Positions 26,937 through 35,772 of a DNA stretch of 64,000 nucleotides are shown piece by piece. The DNA comes from Kaistia sp. 32K. GTDB lineage: Bacteria > Pseudomonadota > Alphaproteobacteria > Rhizobiales > Kaistiaceae. Positions within the stretch are counted from its first letter, which is position 1. Every line of letters begins with the position of its first letter. Made by a program: the position numbers and the translations under genes. The notes beneath the pieces were generated by a model. That model was not told the DNA's origin, did no database searches, and saw only the letters and a program-made list of their open reading frames with translations. The stretch is taken from positions 4,166,001 to 4,230,000 of the forward strand of contig NZ_AP024269.1 in assembly GCF_016629525.1 (NCBI RefSeq), read 5' to 3'.

Positions 26937-28063
26937 GATGCGCCGATCGGCAGGGCTTCGTCGTTGAAGTCATAGGCCGGGTTGTGCAGCCCGGCCGAAT
27001 CGCCGTTGCCGATGAAGATGAAGGCGCCGGGCCGCTTCTCCAGCATGTAGGAGAAGTCCTCGCCGCCCATCATCGGCGCCACGTCGCGCTCGACGCGATC
27101 GGCGCCGACGACCTCCGCCGCCACGTCGGCCGCGAAGGTCGCGTTGGCGGCGTGGTTGACGGTGACGGGATAGTTGCGGTCGTAGTCGACCTCGATACGG
27201 GCGCCATAGACGGCCGCGATGCCGGCCGCAATCTCGCGAATGCGCTTCTCGGCGAGATCGCGCGTTTCCGGCGTCAACGTCCGCACCGTGCCGCCGAGAT
27301 AGGCGGTCTCGGGAATGATGTTGTGCGCCTCGCCGGCATGGAACTTCGTCACCGACACGACGACGGAGGCGAGCGGATCGACCGAGCGCGAGACGATGGT
27401 CTGCATCGCCTGCACCAGTTGCGTGCCGACCACGATCGGATCGATGCTCGCATGCGGCTTGGCGGCATGGGCGCCATGGCCGGCGATGACGAAATTGAAC
27501 TCGTCCGTCGCGGCCATGATCGGACCCGGGCGAATGGCAAACTTGCCAAGGTCGAGCCCCGGCATGTTGTGCATGCCATAGACCTCGTCGATGCCGAACC
27601 GCTCCATCAGGCCGTCCTCGATCATCGCCTTGCCGCCGCCGCCGCCTTCCTCAGCCGGCTGGAAGATGACGACCGCCGTGCCGTCGAAATTGCGGGTCTC
27701 GGCCAGATATTTGGCGGCGCCCAGCAACATGGCCGTGTGACCGTCATGGCCGCAGGCGTGCATCTTGCCGGGAACGGTCGAGGCGTAGGGCTTGCCTGTA
27801 ACTTCCATCAGCGGCAGCGCATCCATGTCGGCCCGGAGGCCGATCGTGCGCGAGCCATCGCCGCGCTTGCCACGAATGACGCCGACGACGCCCGTCCGGC
27901 CGAGGCCGGTCACGACCTCGTCGACGCCGAATTCCTGCAATCGCTCGGCGACGGTCGCGGCGGTGCGGTGAACCTCGTACAGGATCTCCGGGTGGCGGTG
28001 CAGGTCGTGCCGCCAGGCGGCGACTTCGTCCTGATACTCGGCCAGACGGTTGACGATCGGCAT
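26894..28063 (-). CDS. M20-family amidohydrolase (hippurate hydrolase/aminoacylase type)
   Basis: 389 aa, cytosolic metallohydrolase that cleaves N-acyl amino acids or related amides. Landmarks are LRADMDALP, MHACGHDGHTAMLLG, FQPAEEGGGGGKAMI, MHNMPG and, near the C-terminus, MMGGEDFSYM, which supply the His, Asp and Glu metal ligands of the M20D group. The gene converges on the TerC gene and the coding regions overlap by 43 nt. The substrate is not determinable. Confidence 0.88.
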   Translation of the reverse strand: MPIVNRLAEYQDEVAAWRHDLHRHPEILYEVHRTAATVAERLQEFGVDEVVTGLGRTGVVGVIRGKRGDGSRTIGLRADMDALPLMEVTGKPYASTVPGKMHACGHDGHTAMLLGAAKYLAETRNFDGTAVVIFQPAEEGGGGGKAMIEDGLMERFGIDEVYGMHNMPGLDLGKFAIRPGPIMAATDEFNFVIAGHGAHAAKPHASIDPIVVGTQLVQAMQTIVSRSVDPLASVVVSVTKFHAGEAHNIIPETAYLGGTVRTLTPETRDLAEKRIREIAAGIAAVYGARIEVDYDRNYPVTVNHAANATFAADVAAEVVGADRVERDVAPMMGGEDFSYMLEKRPGAFIFIGNGDSAGLHNPAYDFNDEALPIGASYWVRLVETSLAPA

Positions 28064-28150
28064 TCCGGAACTCCGCAGGTCACAACGCGAAGTTCCACTC
28101 TAGCTGCGCCGCAGCAGAAAATCACCGGTGCGATCGCGCCGCTGGTAAGG

Positions 28151-28825
28151 TCAGCCCGATCGATCGTCCGGCCCACCGGAGGGGTCCGTCTCCTCGCCAT
28201 CGGGCTCGGTGGCGGAACCCGGCTTCTTCGAATGACTTTCGGAGGTAGAGGTCGAGTGCGCGCGCGATGGCGAATGGCTGCTCGCGAAGGCCTGGCCACG
28301 CGCCTCGGCAAATCCGGATCCGCCGCTTTCCGAGAAGCCGGCATGCCGGGAGAACCCGTGCGTGAACTCGACGCTGTGCCAGAAGCGGGGGCCGTCGCCG
28401 CCGACGGAGTCTTCCTCCGGATCGAAGGGGGCGGAGATCGGCATGATCCGCGCGCCCCGTTCGGCCAGTTCCGCCTCGACGACGGGATCGCGCCGGATGC
28501 GCAGATGCTCGCCGAGAAGCTGGGCGGGAAGCTGCTGGTTGCCGAGCAGCCAGGCGAGGCGGACGAGCTTTGCCGGGGTCTCGGCCGAAATGTCCGCCAG
28601 CGGCTCGGCCGCCGCCTCGACGGCGATGACGCGGCCATCCTCGAGCAGGAGACCGTCGCCATGGTGGAGCGCTTCCCTGGCCGGGAGGTCGAGCAGGAAG
28701 GAGACGCCGCCACGGGCCGACATGGCGAGGCGGCGGCGATGGCGCGCCTCATAGTCGAGCAGCACAGTGTCAGCAGGTGTCCCGGCCCAGGTACCGGCCG
28801 GGAGAACGGAGGTTGCGCGGATCAA
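28151..28825 (-). CDS. UreE-like metallochaperone lacking the central histidines
   Basis: 224 aa. Residues 1-138 match UreE, which delivers nickel to urease: LDLPAREALHHGDGLLLEDG, a RLAWLLGNQQLP block and RIRRDPVVEAEL...SAPFDPE. The usual W-H-L-G-N-R-H of UreE, whose His residues contact metal at the dimer interface, reads W-L-L-G-N-Q-Q here (L93, Q98). The C-terminal tail of about 80 residues is rich in Ser, Gly and scattered His instead of a compact His run. No urease subunit or UreD/F/G gene is in the window. The start is TTG 28825 behind GAAGAGG; the frame is open to 29113. It may be an orphan, repurposed or decaying UreE. Confidence 0.7.
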   Translation of the reverse strand: MIRATSVLPAGTWAGTPADTVLLDYEARHRRRLAMSARGGVSFLLDLPAREALHHGDGLLLEDGRVIAVEAAAEPLADISAETPAKLVRLAWLLGNQQLPAQLLGEHLRIRRDPVVEAELAERGARIMPISAPFDPEEDSVGGDGPRFWHSVEFTHGFSRHAGFSESGGSGFAEARGQAFASSHSPSRAHSTSTSESHSKKPGSATEPDGEETDPSGGPDDRSG

Positions 28826-29209
28826 TTCAGCACCTCTTCGAGTTAGCCCCGCACCGCCGGCACATCGGGAAGTTCCGAAAAAACGGCAAAACGGTCGGAG
28901 GCGCGCTGCGATGCCAGACCCAATCGATATGCGTTTTAATGCATAACGCAGCGTCACGCCATCAAAAGGCAGGGTGATTTCGGCATGCCGGGGTGAGTCT
29001 TTGGCAGAATTCGGCCTTTTCACGCCAAAGCGCCTGCCGAGGCCGGGGACCGCCCGAAGAGGCATTTCGATCCATTTTCCAATCACTTCGCGATCGTGAT
29101 CGATGTTTGCCAAACCGCCGCTTTGCCAAGCACCGCGCAGATCGGTTATTCAGAACCGACGCGCCGGCCCTGCCGGCCTCTCGATATCCCGAGACGGACA
29201 AAGCCCGAC
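28826..29209. other. divergent intergenic region between the UreE-like and DD-carboxypeptidase genes
   Basis: 384 bases without a supported gene. TGCGTT (28930-28935) and AACGCA (28945-28950) form a perfect 6-bp dyad with a 9-nt AT-rich spacer, a plausible operator or promoter element. CTTTGGC (28999-29005) and GCCAAAG (29034-29040) form another inverted repeat, and TTTGCCAA occurs twice around 29104-29130. Divergent promoters for both flanking genes must lie here. Confidence 0.4.
28930..28950. promoter_or_regulatory. 21-bp dyad in the divergent promoter region
   Basis: TGCGTT-ttaatgcat-AACGCA, AT-rich in the centre, 105 nt before the UreE-like start and 260 nt before the carboxypeptidase start. 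No known box was recognised. Confidence 0.3.
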
Positions 29210-30517
29210 ATGCACTTTCTGACCCGATCGATTGCCCGGATTCTCGCCCTGTTCCTGCTGATCGGCTACGGCGCGAACTCAGCCATGGCAGTCGAGGCGC
29301 CGTACATCGTCGTCGATCTCGACAGCGGCAAGGTGCTGGCGGAGCGCAACCCGCACCAGATGTGGTATCCGGCTTCGATCACCAAGCTGATGAACGCCTA
29401 TGTCGTGTTCAAGGCCTTGCGCGACGGCCGCGTCAAGCTGTCGAGCCAGGTCGTCGTCTCGCGCCACGCCCTCGATGAGCCGCCCAGCAAGATGGGCTTC
29501 AAGGTCGGCACGATCATCGACCTCGACAATGCGATCAAGATGATGCTGGTGCATTCGGCCAACGATATCGCCATGGCGATCGCCGAGACCATCGGCGGCA
29601 GCGAGCAGGGCTTCGTCGCCATGATGAACGCCGAGGCGGCCCGTCTCGGCATGGCCTCGACCCATTTCATCAATCCGAACGGCCTGCCCGGCGAAGGCCA
29701 GTACACGACGGCGCGCGATCTCGCCGTGCTCGCCCGCGCGCTCTGGACCGAGTTCCCCGATCGCCGCGAGCTCTACAGCATCACGGCGATCCGCTCCGGC
29801 AACCGCGTGCTCAAATCCGCCAATTCGCTGCTCGAGCGCTATCCGGGTTCCAGCGGCATGAAGACGGGCTTCATCTGCGCCTCCGGCTTCAACGTCGTGG
29901 CAACCGCCTCGCGCGGCGGCAACACGCTCGCCGCCGTCGTGCTCGGCGCGCCGAACGCCAAGGACCGGGCCGAGCTCGCCGCGCGGCTGATGAACCAGAG
30001 CTTCGGCAGCCTCGCGCTCACCGGCTCGCGGCCGTCGCTCGCCAGCTATCGCGGCAATTCCCCCGTCGGCGAGGCGATCAACATGCGGCAGGACATCTGC
30101 GGCAAGAAGGATCGCGGCGAGCACGAGGCCGATGGCGGCCAGAACGCGGCCCTGCCGAGCGCGCTGCAGCCGCGCGTCCAGCTGATGGAGCCCGTCGTCG
30201 TCTCGATCCTCGGCGTCCGCAGGCCGGACGGCTCGATCATGACGCCGCAGGAAGCGGAGGCGGAGGAGATCGCCGCCGCCGAGGCAGCCGCCGCTGCGAA
30301 GGCCGCCAAGAAGCAGAAGGGCGGCAAGGCCGGCAAGAAGGAAGCCGACAAGAAGACCGCGACCAAGCCGACCCCGCGCGAAAAGCCCGTGAAGGCCAAG
30401 GCGACGGACAAGGCGCCCGCCAAGCCGGCGTCCAAGCCCAAGATCGAGATCGGCGTGCCGTTCGATTCGACCGATTTCGCGCCCCTGCCCGACGCGGCGC
30501 TCGCCGTAACCCAGTGA
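29210..30517 (+). CDS. D-alanyl-D-alanine carboxypeptidase (S11 family)
   Basis: Penicillin-binding protein that trims the terminal D-Ala from peptidoglycan side chains, 435 aa, exported. A signal peptide spans residues 1-28 (LALFLLIGYGANSAMA). The active-site S56-x-x-K59 is in PASITKLM, SAN is in LVHSANDIA, and KTG is in GMKTGFIC. A long Ala/Lys-rich low-complexity C-terminal region (about residues 345-410) replaces the usual amphipathic anchor and could bind cell-wall polymer. ATG at 29210 is chosen because it begins the signal peptide. The stop overlaps the CobW-type gene by 4 nt (GTGA). Confidence 0.9.
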   Translation: MHFLTRSIARILALFLLIGYGANSAMAVEAPYIVVDLDSGKVLAERNPHQMWYPASITKLMNAYVVFKALRDGRVKLSSQVVVSRHALDEPPSKMGFKVGTIIDLDNAIKMMLVHSANDIAMAIAETIGGSEQGFVAMMNAEAARLGMASTHFINPNGLPGEGQYTTARDLAVLARALWTEFPDRRELYSITAIRSGNRVLKSANSLLERYPGSSGMKTGFICASGFNVVATASRGGNTLAAVVLGAPNAKDRAELAARLMNQSFGSLALTGSRPSLASYRGNSPVGEAINMRQDICGKKDRGEHEADGGQNAALPSALQPRVQLMEPVVVSILGVRRPDGSIMTPQEAEAEEIAAAEAAAAAKAAKKQKGGKAGKKEADKKTATKPTPREKPVKAKATDKAPAKPASKPKIEIGVPFDSTDFAPLPDAALAVTQ

Positions 30518-31725
30518 CCGAGAATTCAGTGACTGCCGTGCCCGAAGCCGCAAAGGTCCGCCAGCGTCCGAAGCCGATCCCGCTCACCGTGCTGACCGGC
30601 TTCCTCGGCGCCGGCAAGACGACGCTGCTCAACGGACTGCTCAAGGACCCTGCGCTCGCCGGCACGGCCGTCATCGTCAACGAATTCGGCGAGATCGGCC
30701 TCGACCACCTCCTGGTCGGCGAATCCGAGGACGGCATCATCGAGCTGTCGTCCGGCTGCCTATGCTGCACCATTCGGGGCGAGCTGGTGACGACGCTGGA
30801 GAACCTGCTCCGGGCGATCGACAACCACCGCATCGAGCGCCTCGACCGCGTCGTCATCGAGACGACCGGCCTCGCCGATCCGGCCCCGGTGCTGCAGAGC
30901 GTGCTGCTGCATCCCTATCTCTCGATGCGCTACCGGCTCGACGGCGTCGTCACGGTGGTCGACGCCGTGCATGGCGCCCGCACCCTCGACATCGCCGACG
31001 AGGCCGTGCGGCAGGTCGCCGTCGCCGATCGCATCGTGCTGACCAAGACCGACCTGGAAGGCGCCGATCCGGCCATCATCGCGCGGATCCGCCAGCTGAA
31101 TCCCGGCGCGCGCATCCTCGACGCCGCGAAGGGCGAAGCGCTGGCGCCGTTTCTGTTCGACACGCAGCCTTTCTCGACCGACGGCAAGATCGGCGACGTC
31201 GCCGGCTGGCTGGCGGCCGAGGCGCATGACCATGGCCACGATCACGACCATGCCCACGGGCATGAGCATGGTGACCACGGCCATCACCACCACGGCCATG
31301 GGCACGACCACCAGCATGCAGGCGACGTCAACCGCCACGACACCCGCATCCGTTCCTTCACGGCGACGCGCGCGACGCCGATCGGCCGCCATGCGCTGGA
31401 CGATTTCCTTGACCGCATCGCCCGCGAGCATGGCGACCACCTGCTGCGGCTGAAGGGTCTCGTCGCGACCACCGATGCGCCAGGCCAGCCCCTCGTCATC
31501 CAGGCGGCGCAGACGATCTTCCATCCGCCGCAGCGCCTGCCGTCCTGGCCGAGCGACGACCACCGCTCGCGGCTGGTCCTGATCGTGCGTGATCTGCCGG
31601 AATCAGCCGAGCACTGGATCGTCGCCGCCTTCTCCGACCTGCCGCAGACGGATATCGCCGACGCCGCCACCATGGCCGACAATCCGCTGGCGATTCCCGG
31701 CTTCTCCGGCACCTTCCGACCCTAG
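30514..31725 (+). CDS. CobW/COG0523-family GTPase with a His-rich metal-binding stretch
   Basis: G3E-family P-loop metallochaperone GTPase, 403 aa, cytosolic. Walker A is GFLGAGKTT (29-37). The family Cys motif is C82-x-C84-C85 in SGCLCCTIRGEL, and ETTGLADPAPV and TKTD follow. Residues about 238-275 hold some 20 His alternating with Asp and Gly, typical of zinc-handling members (ZigA/Zng1-like). A CobW C-terminal domain follows. The start is GTG 30514, translationally coupled to the carboxypeptidase. It probably loads zinc into a client; the coupled carboxypeptidase is exported, so it is not an obvious client. Cobalt or nickel are alternatives. Confidence 0.9.
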   Translation: MTENSVTAVPEAAKVRQRPKPIPLTVLTGFLGAGKTTLLNGLLKDPALAGTAVIVNEFGEIGLDHLLVGESEDGIIELSSGCLCCTIRGELVTTLENLLRAIDNHRIERLDRVVIETTGLADPAPVLQSVLLHPYLSMRYRLDGVVTVVDAVHGARTLDIADEAVRQVAVADRIVLTKTDLEGADPAIIARIRQLNPGARILDAAKGEALAPFLFDTQPFSTDGKIGDVAGWLAAEAHDHGHDHDHAHGHEHGDHGHHHHGHGHDHQHAGDVNRHDTRIRSFTATRATPIGRHALDDFLDRIAREHGDHLLRLKGLVATTDAPGQPLVIQAAQTIFHPPQRLPSWPSDDHRSRLVLIVRDLPESAEHWIVAAFSDLPQTDIADAATMADNPLAIPGFSGTFRP

Positions 31726-31852
31726 TCATCCAATTCCGCATCAGGCGATCGGCGGTGCGGCGGCGCGCCGCCCGAAGAAAGCCCGCCTATGCCCGGGAAC
31801 CGAACGAACGAGCGGTCGTTGACGCCCCAGATGCAACCGGAAGGAAACTGAG

Positions 31853-32119
31853 ATGTCGATGAAGATGCTCATGCTCGCCGCCGCTTCGATGGCGCTCGCG
31901 CTGCCGCTCGCCCCGACCGAGGCGCTGGCCGTCTCGAAAAGCCACGCGCAGACGACCTGCATCAACGCGGCCGCGACCAGCAACAATGCCCTGCGCGGCA
32001 ACATACACATCCGCCGCGCCAAGCCGCATGGCTCGGGCTACGAATTCGGCCTCGTCGTCGATGGCCGCGAGCTCAACTGCATCGTCGCCAAGAACGGCAA
32101 GATCCAGTATCTCCAATAG
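31853..32119 (+). CDS. small secreted protein of unknown function
   Basis: 88 aa with a clear signal peptide (LMLAAASMALALPLAPTEALA). The mature part of about 62 residues has two Cys (CIN and LNCIV) that may form a disulphide, and a beta-rich pattern (YEFGLVVDGRELNCIV). No family was recognised. A GGAAGGAAACTGAG ribosome-binding region precedes the ATG. It lies alone between the CobW-type gene and an FMN reductase. Confidence 0.7.
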   Translation: MSMKMLMLAAASMALALPLAPTEALAVSKSHAQTTCINAAATSNNALRGNIHIRRAKPHGSGYEFGLVVDGRELNCIVAKNGKIQYLQ

Positions 32120-32159
32120 AGCTCGGAGCGGTCGCAGGCCCCCTGCTCCGACCGCCGTC

Positions 32160-32188
32160 TGGCGTGACAAGCCCCGCTCGTCACGCCA
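32160..32188. other. 9-bp perfect hairpin before the FMN reductase gene
   Basis: TGGCGTGAC (32160-32168) pairs with GTCACGCCA (32180-32188) around 11 bases, 41 nt after the small secreted gene's stop. An A-run, not a T-run, follows on the plus strand, so it is not a standard plus-strand terminator. Confidence 0.35.
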
Positions 32189-32241
32189 AAAAATCCCGGC
32201 CATGATGCCGGCCCCTCGGAACCATCCGAATCGGAGCCGGC

Positions 32242-32781
32242 ATGCCCCTCGTCCTGACGCTCTGCGGCAGTCTGCGCGCGCATTCTTCCAACCGGGCCCT
32301 GCTGGATGCGACGGAACGGGTCGCTCCGGACGGCGTGGCCTTCGACCACTTCACGACGATCGACCGGCTGCCGCATTTCAATCCCGACATCGAACAGGCC
32401 GGCCTGCCGCCGAACGTGGCGGACCTTCGCCGCCGCGTCGGCGCCGCCGACGCCATCCTGATCTCCTGCCCGGAATATGCGCGCGGCATTCCGGGTTCCT
32501 TCAAGAACGCGCTCGACTGGCTGGTCGGCGGCTCCGAGTTTCCCGACAAGCCAATCGCGCTCTTCAACGCCTCGCCGCGCGCCTCCGACGCGCAGGCGCA
32601 GCTGCGGCTGGTGCTGACGACGATGTCGGGCCGCGTGATCGAGGATGCGACGGTCACGGCGGCTCTGCTCGCCAAGGGGCTGGACGCCGGGGCGATCGCC
32701 GCCGATCCGGCGATCCGATCGCAGCTCGTCGCCGGACTTGGACGCCTGATCGCGGCGATCGACGCGGATCAGACGGGCTGA
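32242..32781 (+). CDS. NADPH-dependent FMN reductase-like flavoprotein
   Basis: 179 aa, flavodoxin-fold reductase of the NAD(P)H:FMN/quinone/chromate-reductase group, cytosolic. The FMN phosphate loop is GSLRAHSSNRAL (residues 9-20), and the isoalloxazine-contacting SCPEYARGIPGSFKNALDWL is the family hallmark. The substrate may be a quinone, azo compound or flavin. Its last 13 nt overlap the convergent TusA-like gene. Confidence 0.85.
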   Translation: MPLVLTLCGSLRAHSSNRALLDATERVAPDGVAFDHFTTIDRLPHFNPDIEQAGLPPNVADLRRRVGAADAILISCPEYARGIPGSFKNALDWLVGGSEFPDKPIALFNASPRASDAQAQLRLVLTTMSGRVIEDATVTAALLAKGLDAGAIAADPAIRSQLVAGLGRLIAAIDADQTG

Positions 32782-33059
32782 GCCGTCGCGCCGCGCTCGA
32801 TCAGGAAGCGCAGGAGCGGCCGGCCGGGGTCCGCGCTCCGCTCCTGCCGCACCAGCCGATGGCAGTCCTGCTGGCAGAGATGCGGAATATCGATCGCTGC
32901 CATCGGATCGGTCGCCTCGACCAGGAGCGTCTCGCCGGCCGACATCGTGACCAGCCATTTGCGCGCCTTCAAGACCGGCAGCGGACAGGCAAGCCCGCGC
33001 GCATCCAGAGTGCGGTCGGCGCGCCAGGAATCGGCGTCATCCTCGACATCGTCACGCAT
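32769..33059 (-). CDS. TusA/SirA-like sulfurtransferase family protein
   Basis: 96 aa, cytosolic. The family motif C25-P-L-P28 is in DARGLACPLPVLKA, followed by the expected GETLLVEATDPMAAIDIPHLC. TusA-like proteins carry persulphide sulphur on this Cys for tRNA thiolation or other acceptors; several paralogues have unknown partners. The ATG at 33059 is used; a TTG at 33071 is possible. It converges on the FMN reductase with a 13-nt overlap. Confidence 0.85.
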   Translation of the reverse strand: MRDDVEDDADSWRADRTLDARGLACPLPVLKARKWLVTMSAGETLLVEATDPMAAIDIPHLCQQDCHRLVRQERSADPGRPLLRFLIERGATAQPV

Positions 33060-33199
33060 GGGGATCGGCAAATCTCCGAACAGAACACCTGCAATCGGCG
33101 GCGAACGCTTTCTTAAAGCAGAAAGGGCTAGAAAACACCCTTCGTTGCCGGGGCTACCCGGCAGCGCGCGGGTGGGGACTTCTGAACGGGAGCTGCGCG

Positions 33200-34639
33200 G
33201 TGCGACTTTCCTTCGTCGGCTGGGTCGAGCGCTGGGCGCCGGCGGCGCTTCGGGCGCGCCTCGTCCGCTTCGCCGCCATTGGGGACAGCATCGTCACCGG
33301 CCGCGACGACCGGGCCGTCGCCCAGCGCATGGCGCTCACCGCCTTCGCCATCCGCATCGTCAGCGCCGTGATCGCCTATCTGAGCCAGGTCCTGCTGGCG
33401 CGCTGGATGGGCGATTTCGAATATGGCGTCTATGTCGTCGTCTGGGTCGGCGCCGTCATCATCGGCGGCCTCGCCTGCCTCGGCATCCAGACCGCCGTGG
33501 TCCGCTTCGTGCCGGAATACGCCGCCCGCAACGAGCTGGCACTTTTGCGCGGCATCGTGCTGGGCAGCCGCGCGCACGGCCTCGCGACGGCGACGCTGAT
33601 CGCCGCGATCGGCCTCGTCGGCATCGCGCTCTTCCGCGACCAGATCGCCAGCTACTACGTCATGCCGCTCTATCTCGCGGCGATCTGCCTGCCGATGCTG
33701 GCGATCGGCGAGATCCAGGACGGACTGGCGCGCGGCTTCAACTGGGCCGACCTGGCGCTCTGGCCGACCTTCATCATCCGACCCGTGCTGATCATCGCCT
33801 TCACCTTCCTGGCGATCGAGTTCGGCGCCGTCGCCGACGCGACGACGGCGATGGCGGCCGCGATCGTCGCCACCTACCTGACCAGCCTGCTGCAGATGGG
33901 CGCCCTCGCCTACCGGACGCGCAAGGTCGTGGCGCCCGGCGTCCGGCATTATCGCTCGATGACGTGGATCGCCGTCGCCTTCCCGATCTTCCTGGTCGAG
34001 GGCTTCTTCAACCTGCTCACCAATGTCGACATCCTGATCGTCGGCCAGCTGCGCGCGCCGGAAGAGGTGGCGGTCTATTTCGCGACCGTGAAGACGCTGG
34101 CCCTCGTGCATTTCGTCTATTTCGCCGTCCGCGCCGCTACCATGCAGCGCTTCTCGCAATATTACGTGTCAGGCGACCGGGCGCGCTTCGAGGCGACGGT
34201 ACGCGATTCGCTGCACTGGACCTTCTGGCCGTCGGTCGCGGCCGTGCTGGTGCTGCTCGTCTGCGGGCGCTTCCTGCTGTCGATGTTCGGCGAGAGCTTC
34301 GTCTCCGGCTTCCCGCTCATCTTCATCTTCGCCATCGGCCTGATCGTCCGCGCCTCGATCGGACCGGCCGAGAGCATCCTCACCATGGCCGGCGAGCAGC
34401 GCATCTGCGCCGCCGTCTATGCCGGCACGTTCCTCGTCAATCTGATCCTCAATTATTCGCTCATCCCGCATTTCGGCCTGGCGGGCGCGGCCACCGCCAC
34501 CTCGCTGGCCCTGATGCTGGAGACGCTCGCCGTCTATCTCGCGGTCCGCTGGCGGCTCAATCTCCGCTGTTCGATCGTCCATGTGATCGGCCGGCGCGGC
34601 ACGATCGCAATGGTTCCGCGTCGGGAGGAAGGGGCGTGA
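33200..34639 (+). CDS. polysaccharide/oligosaccharide flippase family membrane protein
   Basis: 479 aa, inner membrane, about 12-14 hydrophobic segments of the Wzx/MATE-like MVF superfamily. It probably flips lipid-linked sugar intermediates for an exopolysaccharide or capsule. SQVLLARWMGDFEYGVYV is the typical N-terminal block and ILNYSLIPHFGLAGAATATS the C-terminal one. The GTG start is preceded by GGGAG. The stop overlaps the next start by 4 nt (GTGA), coupling it to an acyltransferase-like gene. No glycosyltransferase genes are adjacent, so the rest of the pathway must lie elsewhere. Confidence 0.85.
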   Translation: MRLSFVGWVERWAPAALRARLVRFAAIGDSIVTGRDDRAVAQRMALTAFAIRIVSAVIAYLSQVLLARWMGDFEYGVYVVVWVGAVIIGGLACLGIQTAVVRFVPEYAARNELALLRGIVLGSRAHGLATATLIAAIGLVGIALFRDQIASYYVMPLYLAAICLPMLAIGEIQDGLARGFNWADLALWPTFIIRPVLIIAFTFLAIEFGAVADATTAMAAAIVATYLTSLLQMGALAYRTRKVVAPGVRHYRSMTWIAVAFPIFLVEGFFNLLTNVDILIVGQLRAPEEVAVYFATVKTLALVHFVYFAVRAATMQRFSQYYVSGDRARFEATVRDSLHWTFWPSVAAVLVLLVCGRFLLSMFGESFVSGFPLIFIFAIGLIVRASIGPAESILTMAGEQRICAAVYAGTFLVNLILNYSLIPHFGLAGAATATSLALMLETLAVYLAVRWRLNLRCSIVHVIGRRGTIAMVPRREEGA

Positions 34640-35772
34640 CGGCCGCCCGATCGGGCTCGGTGGACCATCCGGCCGAGGAGAACCCCTTCTTCGCACCCGC
34701 CTTGCTGACTGCGGCGCTCGATCATCTCGCCGATGGCAAGGTCGAGCTCGTACTGCTCGCCGGGGACGACGACGCGGCGATCGCGCTGGCGCCGATCCAC
34801 CCGACCCGGCTTGGCCGCCTTGTCCCGGCCGTCGCCGTCTGGGTCCATTCGCTCGGGCCGCTCGGCACGCCCCTTCTCGACGCCGGCGATCCGGATCGCG
34901 CCGCGGCCGGCCTGATCGCCGCCATGGACGGCGCGGCGCCCGGCCGCCGCATTCTCGAATTTCCCTATCTGCCGCTTGCCGGCCCGATCGTCGGAACGCT
35001 GCAGCTTCAGGCACGCCTGCAGGGGCGCCCGATCGCGTGGATCGGCACGCACCAGCGCGCCATCCTGCGGAGAAATCCCGGCGACGGAACCGGCCTTTTG
35101 CCGGCCATCGCGCCGAAGAAGCGGAAAGAGCTGGCGCGCCAGTTCCGCCGTCTGGCCGAGCTCGGCAGCGTCACCACCGGCCATACGAACGAGCCGGAGG
35201 CCGTTCTCGCCGCGCTGGACGAGTTCTTCGCGCTGGAAGCGAGCGGCTGGAAGGGCCGGCGCGGCACCGCGCTCGCGTTGCGTCCGCAAGAAAAGGCATT
35301 TGCAATTGCCGCGGTCACCGAGGCCGCACGGACGGGCGACGTCGCCATCGACGCGATCCGGCTCGACGGCCGCGCCATCGCCATGCTGATCAGCTTCCGG
35401 GCCGGTGCCTCAGCCGTCACCTGGAAGATCGCCTTCGACGAGGCCTATGCGCGCTTCTCGCCCGGGGTCCACGTCATGCTGCAAGCGTCGGAACGGCTCG
35501 CCGGCGAGGCGGGGATCGACTGCATCGACTCGCTCGCCGTCGCCGATCATCCCATGGTCGACCACCTCTGGCCCGACCGGCTCGAAATCGGCACGCTGGT
35601 GATCGGCCCGAAGGGCGGCAGCCTCGCCTATAGGCTCGGCCTGGCGCTGGCGCGACTCGAGATCCGCGCCCGGCCGATCGTGAAAAACCGGATCCGGGAG
35701 GCGCGAAAACTCGTCGGGACCGCCCGGGCGCGTCTCAGACGATCTGCATCCAGTGGATCGCCAGCAGGCTGA
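34636..35772 (+). CDS. GNAT-fold acetyltransferase-like protein (BioF2/Acetyltransf_6 type)
   Basis: 378 aa, cytosolic. The C-terminal half has the duplicated GNAT-like fold of the CelD/FemAB-type group: FFALEASGWKGRRGTAL, AIRLDGRAIAMLISFRAG, WKIAFDEAYARFSPGV, then IDCIDSLAVADHPMVDHLWPDR. Such proteins often decorate polysaccharides. The GTG at 34636 follows GGGAGGAAGGGGC and overlaps the flippase stop, so the two are co-translated and probably work in the same surface-polysaccharide process. The 3' end overlaps the convergent exporter gene by 38 nt. Confidence 0.78.
   Translation: MTAARSGSVDHPAEENPFFAPALLTAALDHLADGKVELVLLAGDDDAAIALAPIHPTRLGRLVPAVAVWVHSLGPLGTPLLDAGDPDRAAAGLIAAMDGAAPGRRILEFPYLPLAGPIVGTLQLQARLQGRPIAWIGTHQRAILRRNPGDGTGLLPAIAPKKRKELARQFRRLAELGSVTTGHTNEPEAVLAALDEFFALEASGWKGRRGTALALRPQEKAFAIAAVTEAARTGDVAIDAIRLDGRAIAMLISFRAGASAVTWKIAFDEAYARFSPGVHVMLQASERLAGEAGIDCIDSLAVADHPMVDHLWPDRLEIGTLVIGPKGGSLAYRLGLALARLEIRARPIVKNRIREARKLVGTARARLRRSASSGSPAG

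Noticed and set aside
28151..31725. Urease cluster reading of the UreE-like and GTPase genes
   Set aside because: The GTPase has the CobW C-x-C-C motif and C-terminal domain, not UreG features, and no urease subunit is present.
32947..34635. Long plus-strand frame leading into the acyltransferase-like gene (941 residues in total)
   Set aside because: The first 563 residues are an Arg/Pro-rich out-of-frame translation of the flippase gene; a strong ribosome-binding site sets the real start at 34636.
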